64,000 nt of DNA from UBA3537 sp964219345 (GTDB taxonomy: Bacteria > Bacteroidota > Bacteroidia > Flavobacteriales > Flavobacteriaceae): NCBI GenBank assembly GCA_964219345.1, contig CAXPPN010000025.1, positions 1-64,000 of the forward strand, read 5' to 3'. Below, piece after piece: positions 52,101 to 61,195 of the stretch. How positions within the stretch are numbered: the stretch's first letter is position 1; each line of letters starts with the position of its first letter. The position numbers and the translations under genes were made by a program. Below the pieces are notes generated by a model, which worked only from the letters and a program-made list of their open reading frames with translations, ran no database searches and was not told the origin of the DNA.

Positions 52101-53150
52101 ATGTCAAAAACTTTAAGACTTTGTATTACGTTCAGTATTTTGCCCCAAATACTCATTATCAATATTTTAGCAAAAAATAGAACATGGGTAGAGCAAAATT
52201 ACAGTGAATGGCTTTATCCAAAAATTTCGAGTACGCTTCGTTTTTTCTATGGATGGATTCCATTTTCGGTAGGCGATTTGCTTTATATTACTGCAATTGG
52301 CTTTGGACTTTGGTGGGGATTCAAAAACCTAAAACAATTTTTAAAAACTCCTATACAATCAATTCTCAATTTGCTGTGTGTGGTTTCTGTTTTGTATTTT
52401 GTTTTTCATTTATTTTGGGGGTTAAATTATTACCGCTTACCACTTCACAAAAAACAAGATATTAACCCCATATACACAACCGAACAACTTTTGAGAACTA
52501 CGGAACATATCATTAAAAAATCCAATACGCTTCACCAAAAATTAACAAAGGATAGTAGCGCAGTTGTAAGTTCTTCATATACATTTGAAAAACTCGCTGT
52601 ATTATCTTTAGAGGGGTATGAAAATAGTGGTTTTAAGTATGATAATTCTAGCCAAAAATATTCTTTACTGAGTACACCACTCGCCTATATGGGGTTTAGT
52701 GGATACTTAAACCCATTTACCAATGAAGCACAAGTTAATTGTCATAATCCAAAAAATTCAATGCCAATGACATTGGCTCATGAGCAGGCCCATCAAATTG
52801 GCTATGCTGCAGAAAATGAGGCCAATTTTATAGGGTTTCTGGTATGTGCTAATCATTCTGACGATTATTTCAAATATAGCGGATACTCCTTTGCTTTACG
52901 CTATTGCTTAAGTGAAGTATACAAAAGAGATAGAGAAGCATACAAATCACTAAAAGAACGTATCAATACTGGTATTTTGATTGATTTTGAAAAAAGAAGT
53001 GCCAAATGGGCACAATACAACAATCCTTTGGAACCCTTATTCAAATCCATTTACAGCCATTTTTTAAAAGCTAATGCTCAAGATAAGGGAATTGAGAGCT
53101 ATAGCTATGTTGTTGGGTTGATTGTTGGGCATTTTAAAGCACAACTTTAG
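52101..53150 (+). CDS. DUF3810 membrane protein with HExxH zinc motif
   Basis: A 349-residue protein. It has three N-terminal transmembrane helices (about 5-22, 52-72, 88-112) and a C-terminal soluble domain with a zincin-type HEQAHQIGYAAENEANFIG, where HExxH plus a downstream glutamate (AENE) would form a gluzincin site. This is the pattern of DUF3810 proteins. Proteolytic activity is inferred from the motif only. It sits alone between pepD (divergent) and the amidohydrolase genes. Confidence 0.8.
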   Translation: MSKTLRLCITFSILPQILIINILAKNRTWVEQNYSEWLYPKISSTLRFFYGWIPFSVGDLLYITAIGFGLWWGFKNLKQFLKTPIQSILNLLCVVSVLYFVFHLFWGLNYYRLPLHKKQDINPIYTTEQLLRTTEHIIKKSNTLHQKLTKDSSAVVSSSYTFEKLAVLSLEGYENSGFKYDNSSQKYSLLSTPLAYMGFSGYLNPFTNEAQVNCHNPKNSMPMTLAHEQAHQIGYAAENEANFIGFLVCANHSDDYFKYSGYSFALRYCLSEVYKRDREAYKSLKERINTGILIDFEKRSAKWAQYNNPLEPLFKSIYSHFLKANAQDKGIESYSYVVGLIVGHFKAQL

Positions 53151-53224
53151 AAAAAGTATACTCCAAAGTTTTATGATTTTCTTTAGAAAGTTTATGCTTA
53201 TATTTAACAACGAAAATTATTGCT

Positions 53225-56212
53225 ATGAAAAAAATTCAACTCCTACTCATGGGGATTTTGTGTATTTATACAGGTTATGCACAAGATTATTTCCCCAAAA
53301 ATGATGGTGTAAAGTCTGAAATTACAAACTACACTGCCATTACCAACGCAAAACTCTATATCACCCCAACAAAAGTGATCGAAAATGGTACACTTTTAAT
53401 AAAAGATGGTATGGTGTTACGCAGCGGGAAAAATATTCAAATTCCTGAAAATTCTGAAGTTATTGATGCCAAAGGCAATAGTGTTTACCCATCCTTTGTA
53501 GATATGTATTCTACTTTTGGTGTGGCCAAACCAAAACGTGTTAGTGGAAGCGGAAGATCGCCACAGTATGGCCCCTCTAGAGAAGGCTTTTATTGGAATG
53601 ATCATATCCGCCCCGAACAAAATGCCATTGATGTATTTAAATTTGATGAAAAAACTGCCAAATCGATGCTCGAGCAAGGGTTTGGAGTCGTAAATACTCA
53701 TATGGAAGACGGTATTGTTCGAGGAAGTGGTGCGCTAATCGCACTCGATTTAGATGGTACTGATGCCAAAAGAATCATATCTGGACGGTCTGGACAATAT
53801 CTTTCGTTTTCGAAAAGTGTACAATCACGACAATCCTACCCGACTTCTATCATGGGAGGTATGGCACTTCTAAGACAATTGTATCACGATGCTGACTGGT
53901 ATAAAAATGGAAATGCTAAAACAACAGACCGCTCTATTGAGGCTTTTAATAGCAATTCTGATTTGGTACAAATCATGGGAGCAGGAAGCAGAGCCAATGC
54001 GCTTAGAGCCGATGCCGTAGGTGATCAATTTGGAATTCAATATATCATTCTTGGTGGTGGTGACGAATATGAGCGTATCAATACCATCAAAAACACCAAT
54101 GCTGCTTTTATTCTCCCTGTTAATTTTCCAAAACCTTATGATGTTGAAAATAGCTTTCTTGCCAACAAATTGGAATTGGAAAGCATGAAAGAATGGAACC
54201 AAAGACCTTCAAATCCAAAAGTTTTTGAAGAGCATAATATTAAATTTGCACTTACAACCAATGGATTAAAATCTGTAAAAGAATTTAAAACTCATATCAA
54301 AAATGCTATCGATCATGGTTTAAGTCCAACAATGGCATTAGAAGCGCTTACAACAGTCCCCTCGCAATTATTAAGAAATAACAAAATCGGAAATCTTCAA
54401 AATGGAAGTTATGCTAATTTTACCATCACTTCTGGAGATATATTTGAAACTACAACTTCTATCTATGAGCATTGGATTAGAGGATCTAGAACTGTTTTTG
54501 GAGATTTGAATAGTAAAGACGTTAGAGGATCATATACCTTTAACTTTAATAAAAGTGAATATAAACTTGATATTTCAGGTAAAAAAGAAGCGCCAAAAGC
54601 AACACTTAAGGCAGATAGTCTAAAATTGAGTTGTTCCATAAAACAAGATAAAGACTGGGTGTATCTTTTGTTTACTTCCAAAGACACTTTACAACAAAAT
54701 TTTATGCGTTTTAGCGCTAAAGTCAATGAAACAAGTTCTAATTTAAGTGGATTACTTAATTTTTCTGACGGCTCATCGCAAAATCTAACATTAATTAAGG
54801 ACGAAAAAAAAGAAGATAAAACAACCAAAAAAGAAAAAAAGGAAAACAAAGCAAAAACAGTTTTGCCTGTTAGTTATCCAAATGGTCCTTATGGATTTGA
54901 TAAACTCCCTGAAGCTGAAACTTTACTTTTTAAAAATGCAACAGTTTGGACCAATGAAAATGATGGAATTCTTACCCATACAGATGTATTAATCAAAGAT
55001 GGAAAAATTGCAGCCATCGGTCAAAATCTTAAAAGTAAAAATGCAAGAATTGTAGATGCTACAGGCAAGCATCTGACCTCTGGAATTATTGATGAACACT
55101 CACATATTGCGGCAGCAAGCATCAATGAAGCAGGACAAAATTCTTCAGCTGAAGTTAGTATAGAAGATGTTGTAGATGCTGATGATGTCAATATTTACAG
55201 AAATCTTTCAGGTGGTGTAACAACCATTCAAATCTTACATGGATCAGCCAATCCAATTGGTGGACGTTCAGCGATTATTAAATTGAAATGGGGAGAATCC
55301 GCTAAAAACCTGATTTACAAGAACTCTCCAAAGTTCATCAAATTTGCATTGGGTGAAAATGTAAAACAATCGAACTGGGGAAGTTATGAACGTTTCCCAC
55401 AAACACGAATGGGGGTTGAGCAAACCTACATGGATTACTTTTCTAGAGCTAAAGCCTATGATTTAAAGAAAAAAAGTGGACAAGCCTACAGAGTTGATTT
55501 AGAACTAGAGGTTTTGGCTGAAATTTTAAATAAAGAGCGTTTTATTAGCTGTCATTCATATGTACAAAGTGAAATCAATATGCTGATGAAAGTTGCAGAA
55601 CGCTTTAATTTCAATATCAATACGTTTACTCATATTTTGGAGGGCTATAAAGTAGCAGATAAAATGAAAGCACACGGCGTTGGTGCTTCAACATTTAGCG
55701 ATTGGTGGGCCTACAAATACGAAGTGAATGATGCTATTCCTTACAACGCAGCAATTTTGAATAACGTTGGGGTAATTACAGCCATCAATAGTGATGATGC
55801 TGAAATGTCTCGCCGTTTAAACCAAGAGGCTGCAAAAGCTGTAAAATATGGTGGTGCTTCAGAAGAAGATGCATGGAAAATGGTAACTCTAAATCCAGCA
55901 AAACTTTTACATATTGACGATAAAGTTGGAAGTATAAAAGTTGGTAAAGATGCCGATTTGGTACTGTGGAGCGAACATCCATTATCAATTTATACAAAAG
56001 CAGAGCAAACCCTTATTGAAGGGACTATATATTTTGATATCGATCAAGATCAAGAGCACCGAAAAAACATTACTTCAGAACGAAATACCTTAATTCAAAT
56101 GATGCTCAAAGCCAAAAATAAAGGTATGAAAACACAAGCTGTCAAGGTGAAAAAGAAACAAGATATGCATTGTGATACACTCGATCACGAACATAATCAC
56201 AATCACAATTAA
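53225..56212 (+). CDS. Double-domain amidohydrolase-family exported protein
   Basis: A 995-residue secreted protein (signal peptide about 1-20, ending TGYAQ). The N-terminal half (about 40-430) has the amidohydrolase fold but lost the metal motif: after VYPSF it reads VDMYST. A helical lysine-rich linker (about 535-555) follows. The C-terminal half (about 565-960) is a proper imidazolonepropionase/dihydroorotase-like domain with DEHSH (D-x-H-x-H-like), VEQTYMDYF, ISCHSY, FTHILEG and NSDDAEM. The last residues are histidine-rich (DHEHNHNHN). The substrate is unknown. The next gene, 10 bases on, is related. Confidence 0.87.
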   Translation: MKKIQLLLMGILCIYTGYAQDYFPKNDGVKSEITNYTAITNAKLYITPTKVIENGTLLIKDGMVLRSGKNIQIPENSEVIDAKGNSVYPSFVDMYSTFGVAKPKRVSGSGRSPQYGPSREGFYWNDHIRPEQNAIDVFKFDEKTAKSMLEQGFGVVNTHMEDGIVRGSGALIALDLDGTDAKRIISGRSGQYLSFSKSVQSRQSYPTSIMGGMALLRQLYHDADWYKNGNAKTTDRSIEAFNSNSDLVQIMGAGSRANALRADAVGDQFGIQYIILGGGDEYERINTIKNTNAAFILPVNFPKPYDVENSFLANKLELESMKEWNQRPSNPKVFEEHNIKFALTTNGLKSVKEFKTHIKNAIDHGLSPTMALEALTTVPSQLLRNNKIGNLQNGSYANFTITSGDIFETTTSIYEHWIRGSRTVFGDLNSKDVRGSYTFNFNKSEYKLDISGKKEAPKATLKADSLKLSCSIKQDKDWVYLLFTSKDTLQQNFMRFSAKVNETSSNLSGLLNFSDGSSQNLTLIKDEKKEDKTTKKEKKENKAKTVLPVSYPNGPYGFDKLPEAETLLFKNATVWTNENDGILTHTDVLIKDGKIAAIGQNLKSKNARIVDATGKHLTSGIIDEHSHIAAASINEAGQNSSAEVSIEDVVDADDVNIYRNLSGGVTTIQILHGSANPIGGRSAIIKLKWGESAKNLIYKNSPKFIKFALGENVKQSNWGSYERFPQTRMGVEQTYMDYFSRAKAYDLKKKSGQAYRVDLELEVLAEILNKERFISCHSYVQSEINMLMKVAERFNFNINTFTHILEGYKVADKMKAHGVGASTFSDWWAYKYEVNDAIPYNAAILNNVGVITAINSDDAEMSRRLNQEAAKAVKYGGASEEDAWKMVTLNPAKLLHIDDKVGSIKVGKDADLVLWSEHPLSIYTKAEQTLIEGTIYFDIDQDQEHRKNITSERNTLIQMMLKAKNKGMKTQAVKVKKKQDMHCDTLDHEHNHNHN

Positions 56213-56222
56213 TACTAAAACT

Positions 56223-57524
56223 ATGAAAAGAATTAATATATATATCATTGCACTTTTGACCATTTCATTTTTGGGAAGCGCACAACAAACCCCTGCACCC
56301 CAGCAACAAAATACGATTGCAATTGTTGGAGCAACAGCTCATATTGGAAATGGAAATATTCTAGAAAATAGCCTTGTCATTTTCAAAGATGGGGTACTTC
56401 AATATGTAGGCGCATATGATGAAGGGAAAATAAATTCTGATACCGAAGTTATCAATGCAAGTGGACAACATGTTTACCCAGGATTTATCATTCCAAATTC
56501 TACATTGGGACTTATAGAAATCGATGCAGTTCGTGCTTCTGATGATGATTCAGAAATTGGGACTTGGAACCCCCATATTAGAAGTTTAATTGCATACAAT
56601 ACAGAGTCGAAAGTTGTAGAAACAATGCGTCCAAATGGAGTGCTTTTGGCGCAAATTACACCAAGAGGAGGTCGAATTTCTGGAACTTCATCTGTTGTAC
56701 AATTGGATGCTTGGAATTGGGAAGATGCTGCTGTAAAAGTTGATGATGGTATTCATATGAATTGGCCTAACTCTTTCTCAAGAGGTCGTTGGTGGGCCGG
56801 AGAAGATCCTGGACTAAAAATCAACAAAAATTACAATGGCGAAATTCAAGAGCTTACCTCCTATTTTAACAATGCAAGAGTTCATAATGCCAACGAAAAC
56901 CCCGGTTTGAATTTACCTTTTGAAGCAATGAAAGGAGTATTTGACGGCAATAAAACTTTGTATGTTCATGTTGATGATGAAAAAGGAATTATTGATGCTG
57001 TTGCATTTTCGAAAACACAAAACATACATAAAGTTGTTTTAGTTGGGGCTTATGAAGCTTACAAACAAACTGCATTGCTAAAAGAAAATGATATTTCTGT
57101 ATTACTTAGACGCATCCACACACGACCAGAAAAATCTGATGAAGATTATGATTTGCCCTTCAAACTAGCAAAAATGCTTGTAGATGCTGGAGTTACTGTA
57201 GCACTTGAAGCAAGCGGAGATATGGAACGTATGAATTCTAGGAATTTACCATTTTATGCAGGAACTACGGTAGCTCATGGCCTAAGCAAGGAGCAAGCGC
57301 TTCAACTCATAACGTTGAATGCTGCAAAAATTCTTGGAATTGACGCAAAATATGGGAGCTTGGAAGTTGGAAAAAGTGCCACACTGTTTATCAGTAAAGG
57401 TGATGCTTTGGATATGCGTACAAACCATCTGAAAAACGCGTATATTGACGGAAGAAAAATAAGTTTGGAAAGTCATCAAACAAAACTATGGAAAAGATAT
57501 TCCAACAAGTATAAAAATCAATAA
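56223..57524 (+). CDS. Amidohydrolase-family exported protein, metal motif missing
   Basis: A 433-residue exported protein with a signal peptide (MKRINIYIIALLTISFLGSAQ). I start at ATG 56223. An in-frame GTG at 56172 would run through the upstream gene's histidine-rich tail. The composite beta-sandwich is present at both ends (IAIVGATAHIGNG ... HVYPGFIIPNS, and LGIDAKYGSLEVGKSATLFI), but the D-x-H-x-H site reads IIPNSTLG. It is like the N-terminal half of the neighbour, so it is likely a non-catalytic partner or acts differently. A terminator follows. Confidence 0.82.
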   Translation: MKRINIYIIALLTISFLGSAQQTPAPQQQNTIAIVGATAHIGNGNILENSLVIFKDGVLQYVGAYDEGKINSDTEVINASGQHVYPGFIIPNSTLGLIEIDAVRASDDDSEIGTWNPHIRSLIAYNTESKVVETMRPNGVLLAQITPRGGRISGTSSVVQLDAWNWEDAAVKVDDGIHMNWPNSFSRGRWWAGEDPGLKINKNYNGEIQELTSYFNNARVHNANENPGLNLPFEAMKGVFDGNKTLYVHVDDEKGIIDAVAFSKTQNIHKVVLVGAYEAYKQTALLKENDISVLLRRIHTRPEKSDEDYDLPFKLAKMLVDAGVTVALEASGDMERMNSRNLPFYAGTTVAHGLSKEQALQLITLNAAKILGIDAKYGSLEVGKSATLFISKGDALDMRTNHLKNAYIDGRKISLESHQTKLWKRYSNKYKNQ

Positions 57525-57547
57525 AACAAAAAAAATCAACTCAAAGT

Positions 57548-57574
57548 CCAAGCCAATGGTTTGGGCTTTTTTTT
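57548..57574 (+). terminator. Terminator after the amidohydrolase pair
   Basis: An imperfect stem AAGCC(aa) / (tt)GGGCTT with a short loop and eight T. It lies 24 bases after the stop. Confidence 0.6.
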
Positions 57575-57590
57575 GCATAAAAAATAAACC

Positions 57591-57598
57591 TATTTTTG
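57591..57598 (+). promoter_or_regulatory. -7 promoter box for the RNA methyltransferase gene
   Basis: TATTTTTG is an exact match that ends only 4 bases before the ATG at 57603. TTTG at 57572-57575 lies 15 bases upstream, a little close for a -33 element. It predicts a leaderless transcript. Confidence 0.5.
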
Positions 57599-57602
57599 TG
57601 AT

Positions 57603-58400
57603 ATGATACAAGAAATCACCAGTCTAAAAAATCCTAGAATTAAAAATGTGTTGTTGCTTAAAGAAAAATCAAAGCAACGAAGAGAGCAAGGACTTTTTAT
57701 TATCGAGGGGAAACGTGAGGTGTTTCTAGCTATCAAAAGTGGGTATACAATAGAAACCATTTATTTTGAACCCCAATTATTTTCAGAAAATGATCTTTTT
57801 CAATTTGAAAAATATAATTTTGAATGTATTCGAATTGATGCAAAGATTTATGAAAAAGTGGCGTATCGCGGAAGTACAGAGGGCATTTTTGCAGTTGCAA
57901 AATGTAAAGATTTATCATTAAATCAATTAAAAATTGAATCCCCAAATCCTTTAATACTAATCGCTGAATCCCCTGAAAAACCTGGTAATATTGGTGCATT
58001 GCTACGAACTGCTGATGCAGCAAAAATTGATGCGGTCATTATTGCAGATCCTCTAACAGATATGTACAATCCAAATATTATTCGCTCGAGTGTAGGTGGT
58101 ATTTTTTCAACTCAAATTGCAACTGCTCCAACAGATGAAGTCATTGCATTTATAAAACAAAAAAACATTTCGATTTATAGCGCTATTTTACAAGATTCAA
58201 AGTCCTATACAGACATCAATTTTCAAAATTCTAGTGCAATAGTTGTAGGCACAGAATCTAATGGGCTAACGGATAAGTGGCGAACTTTGGCCACACAATG
58301 TATACATATCCCAATGCTAGGTACTGTAGATTCTATGAACGTTTCTGTTGCTGCCGGTATTATGTTATATGAAGCCAAGCGGCAACGTAGATTTCAATAA
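57603..58400 (+). CDS. TrmH/SpoU-family RNA 2'-O-methyltransferase
   Basis: A 265-residue SPOUT methyltransferase. It has an N-terminal substrate-binding domain (about 1-95, SLKNPRIKNVLLLKEKSKQR, EGKREV) and a C-terminal knotted SPOUT domain with ESPEKPGNIGALLRTADA, NPNIIRSSVGGIF, VVGTESNGL and PMLGTVDSMNVSVAAGIMLYE. It methylates a ribose in rRNA or tRNA; the site cannot be told. It is monocistronic, starting right after its -7 box. Confidence 0.88.
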   Translation: MIQEITSLKNPRIKNVLLLKEKSKQRREQGLFIIEGKREVFLAIKSGYTIETIYFEPQLFSENDLFQFEKYNFECIRIDAKIYEKVAYRGSTEGIFAVAKCKDLSLNQLKIESPNPLILIAESPEKPGNIGALLRTADAAKIDAVIIADPLTDMYNPNIIRSSVGGIFSTQIATAPTDEVIAFIKQKNISIYSAILQDSKSYTDINFQNSSAIVVGTESNGLTDKWRTLATQCIHIPMLGTVDSMNVSVAAGIMLYEAKRQRRFQ

Positions 58401-58486
58401 TTGTTACAATTGAATGTTTAAAGAATTGTTCTTAAAAAGTACTACACACGGTTGGTTGTTACAAATGTTTGTTTTAGTTTTAGGGT

Positions 58487-60703
58487 ATGACTGCAGAAGA
58501 TATCAAAAAAGAAAATGCCGCAATAGCAAAGGAGTATAAAGAACTCCTAAGAATCAGCTATAGAAACCTTTCTGCTGCAGACAAAAAAGTCATTCGAAAA
58601 GCCTTTGATGTTGCCGTTGATGCACATAAAAATCAACGCCGAAAATCAGGAGAGGCCTATATTTTTCATCCGATTTCGGTTGCAAAAATAGTCGCATCAG
58701 AAATTGGATTGGATGCCACCTCTATTGCTGCAGCACTTCTTCATGATGTTGTAGAAGATTGTGAGGACTATAACATCAGTGATATTGAACAACTTTTTGG
58801 AGAAACCATTGCACGCATTGTAAATGGATTGACAAAAATTTCGAGCTTAAAGAAAGACAAAGATATATCGCTACAAGCCGAGAATTTTCGAAAAATGCTC
58901 CTCACTCTTAATGATGATGTACGTGTAATTATTATTAAAATCGCCGATCGCTTGCACAACATGCAAACCATCCATTCACTTCGCGAGGACAAACAAATAA
59001 AAATCGCTTCCGAAACACTGTATATTTATGCGCCTTTGGCACATAAAATTGGTTTATATAATGTTAAATCAGAACTTGAGGATTTAGCTCTAAAATACAC
59101 AGAACCAGATATTTATGAATCTATTTTACTTAAAATAAAAGAAAGCAAAGAAGAACAAGATTTATACATCAAAGAAATCAGTTCAATACTAGAGGGTGCA
59201 TTAAAAAAAGAACGTATCAAATATGAGATTAAAGGTCGACCAAAATCTATATTTTCTATTCGTCGTAAAATGCAAAAACAGGGGGTTTCTTTTGAAGAAG
59301 TTTATGACAAATTTGCAGTACGTATCATTTACAAATCTGGTTTAAAAAATGAAAAATTTCTGGCCTGGAAAATATACTCTATTGTTACCGATTTTTTTAG
59401 GCCCAACCCTACTCGACTACGCGACTGGATATCATCTCCAAAATCTACAGGATACGAAGCATTACACATTACTGTAATGGGACCTAAAGGACGCTGGGTA
59501 GAAGTTCAAATTCGTAGCGAAAGAATGAATGAAATTGCTGAAAAAGGTTATGCAGCACACTATAAGTACAAAGAAGGCGATAGCAGTAATGATGAAAACC
59601 TTGAAAGTTGGATTGGCAAATTACAAGAAGTCATGGATAACCCGAGTGCCAATGCTGTTGATTTTGTTGAAGAATTCAAGTTAAATCTTTATGCAAAAGA
59701 AATTTTTGTCTTTACACCAGATGGTGACTTAAAATCTTTACCGAAAGAAGCAACACCTCTCGATTTTGCTTTTAGCATTCATACCGAAGTTGGTCTAAAA
59801 ACTAGAGGAGCAAAAGTTAACGGAAAGCTAGTTCCATTGAGTCATACATTGCATAGCGGAGATCAAGTTAGTATTATTACTTCTGAAAATGCAAAACCAA
59901 ATTCAAACTGGCTAGATTATGCCACCACCGCACGTGCACGTAGTAAAATAAAATCTTCGCTAAAAGAGGAGAAAAAACTTATTGCAGAAGATGGAAAAGA
60001 AATTTTAAGACGTAAACTCAAACAGCTTAAAATTAATCTCAATGAACGTTCCATTAATGAATTGGTCAATTTTTTTAAACTACAAACGAGTCTAGATTTA
60101 TTTTATAGAGTTGGAATTGGAAGTATTGACAACTCCATGTTGAAGAAATTTGCCGCATCGAGGAGTAATGTTTTGGTGAGTTTTATTAAAAATAAAATTC
60201 AACGTAAAAAAGCTACAACTGCAGAAACTATTGATGATGACGAGATTACCTCTAAATATGACATGCTCGTTTTTGGCAAGGAAGAGGAAAAACTTAACTA
60301 CAAAGTGGCGTCCTGTTGTAACCCAATTCCTGGAGACAAAGTTTTTGGGTTTTTAAGCATTCGAGAGGGAATAAAGGTTCACAAGAAAAATTGTCCAAAT
60401 GCTGTAAGTTTACAATCCAATTACGCCTACAGAATTATATTGGCAAAATGGATTGATTCTAGCCAACAAGTATTTAGAGCAGTAATTAAACTTACAGGAA
60501 TTGATGAAAAAGGACTCGTAAATGACATTACAAAGCTTATTTCAGCCAACATGAATGTGAATATAAAAAGTATCAAATTTGACTCTCACAGCGGTACATT
60601 CAACGGTGAAATAGCGGTAGAAGTTAACAATACAAGTTTTGTTTCTAAACTGATGGAACGTCTAAAAAAAATAAATGGCATTGAAAAGGTTACTAGAGTC
60701 TAA
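58487..60703 (+). CDS. Bifunctional (p)ppGpp synthetase/hydrolase (RelA/SpoT)
   Basis: The 738-residue stringent-response enzyme. Domains in order are: the HD hydrolase (about 50-200, with HPISVAKIVA and the catalytic HD of LLHDVVEDC), the synthetase (about 240-350, with FAVRIIYK and STGYEALHITVMGP), TGS (about 400-460, IFVFTPDGDLKSLPKEATPLDFAF), a helical and zinc-finger-like region (CCNPIPGD near 605), and the C-terminal ACT domain (about 660-738). The HD box is intact, so hydrolase activity is expected. The Fur-family gene follows after 27 bases. Confidence 0.95.
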   Translation: MTAEDIKKENAAIAKEYKELLRISYRNLSAADKKVIRKAFDVAVDAHKNQRRKSGEAYIFHPISVAKIVASEIGLDATSIAAALLHDVVEDCEDYNISDIEQLFGETIARIVNGLTKISSLKKDKDISLQAENFRKMLLTLNDDVRVIIIKIADRLHNMQTIHSLREDKQIKIASETLYIYAPLAHKIGLYNVKSELEDLALKYTEPDIYESILLKIKESKEEQDLYIKEISSILEGALKKERIKYEIKGRPKSIFSIRRKMQKQGVSFEEVYDKFAVRIIYKSGLKNEKFLAWKIYSIVTDFFRPNPTRLRDWISSPKSTGYEALHITVMGPKGRWVEVQIRSERMNEIAEKGYAAHYKYKEGDSSNDENLESWIGKLQEVMDNPSANAVDFVEEFKLNLYAKEIFVFTPDGDLKSLPKEATPLDFAFSIHTEVGLKTRGAKVNGKLVPLSHTLHSGDQVSIITSENAKPNSNWLDYATTARARSKIKSSLKEEKKLIAEDGKEILRRKLKQLKINLNERSINELVNFFKLQTSLDLFYRVGIGSIDNSMLKKFAASRSNVLVSFIKNKIQRKKATTAETIDDDEITSKYDMLVFGKEEEKLNYKVASCCNPIPGDKVFGFLSIREGIKVHKKNCPNAVSLQSNYAYRIILAKWIDSSQQVFRAVIKLTGIDEKGLVNDITKLISANMNVNIKSIKFDSHSGTFNGEIAVEVNNTSFVSKLMERLKKINGIEKVTRV

Positions 60704-60711
60704 AAATTAGT

Positions 60712-60719
60712 TAAATTTG
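60712..60719 (+). promoter_or_regulatory. -7 promoter box for the Fur-family gene
   Basis: TAAATTTG is an exact match, 11 bases before the ATG at 60731. An in-frame TTG at 60725 lies within the expected start-site region. Confidence 0.45.
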
Positions 60720-60730
60720 AGGCTTTGATC

Positions 60731-61186
60731 ATGAGCGCAAAAACCAAACATAAAGATCAGGAAATTGTAAAAAATGTTTTTACAAAATATCTTGAAGAAA
60801 ATAGTCAGCGAAAAACCCCTGAACGCTTTGCCATCTTACAAGAGATTTATTATAATGATGAACACTTTGATATTGAATCTCTGTATATCAAAATGAAAAA
60901 TAAAAAATATCGTGTTTCTCGTGCAACTCTTTACAATACGATTGAACTTTTATTAGAATGTGGTCTTGTAAGAAAACATCAATTTGGTCTAAGCCAAGCA
61001 CAATACGAAAAATCATATTTTGACAAACAACACGATCATGTTATTCTTACAGACACTGGAGAAGTCATAGAATTTTGTGATCCAAGAATTCAATCCATAA
61101 AAAAAACCATTGAAGAGGTGTTTGATATTGATATTCAAAATCATTCTTTATACTTCTATGGAACTAAAAAAAACACTAAAAACTAA
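60731..61186 (+). CDS. Fur-family metal-responsive transcriptional regulator
   Basis: A 151-residue Ferric-uptake-regulator protein. The N-terminal winged helix (about 20-85) has RKTPERFAILQEIY and YRVSRATLYNTIELLLECGLV. The dimerisation domain carries the metal ligands in KQHDHVILTDTGEVIEFCD. It has no C-terminal CxxC zinc pair that I can see. Fur-, Zur- and PerR-type members cannot be separated from sequence alone. I chose ATG 60731 over TTG 60725. purA follows 9 bases later, probably in the same transcript. Confidence 0.88.
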   Translation: MSAKTKHKDQEIVKNVFTKYLEENSQRKTPERFAILQEIYYNDEHFDIESLYIKMKNKKYRVSRATLYNTIELLLECGLVRKHQFGLSQAQYEKSYFDKQHDHVILTDTGEVIEFCDPRIQSIKKTIEEVFDIDIQNHSLYFYGTKKNTKN

Positions 61187-61195
61187 CAAAACGAA

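Noticed and set aside
54463..54849. A 128-codon open frame opposite the amidohydrolase gene
   Set aside because: It lies antisense to the lysine-rich linker and flanking region of a well-supported gene and encodes low-complexity F/S/L-rich sequence. Such shadows are expected where the true gene is rich in AAA and GAA codons.
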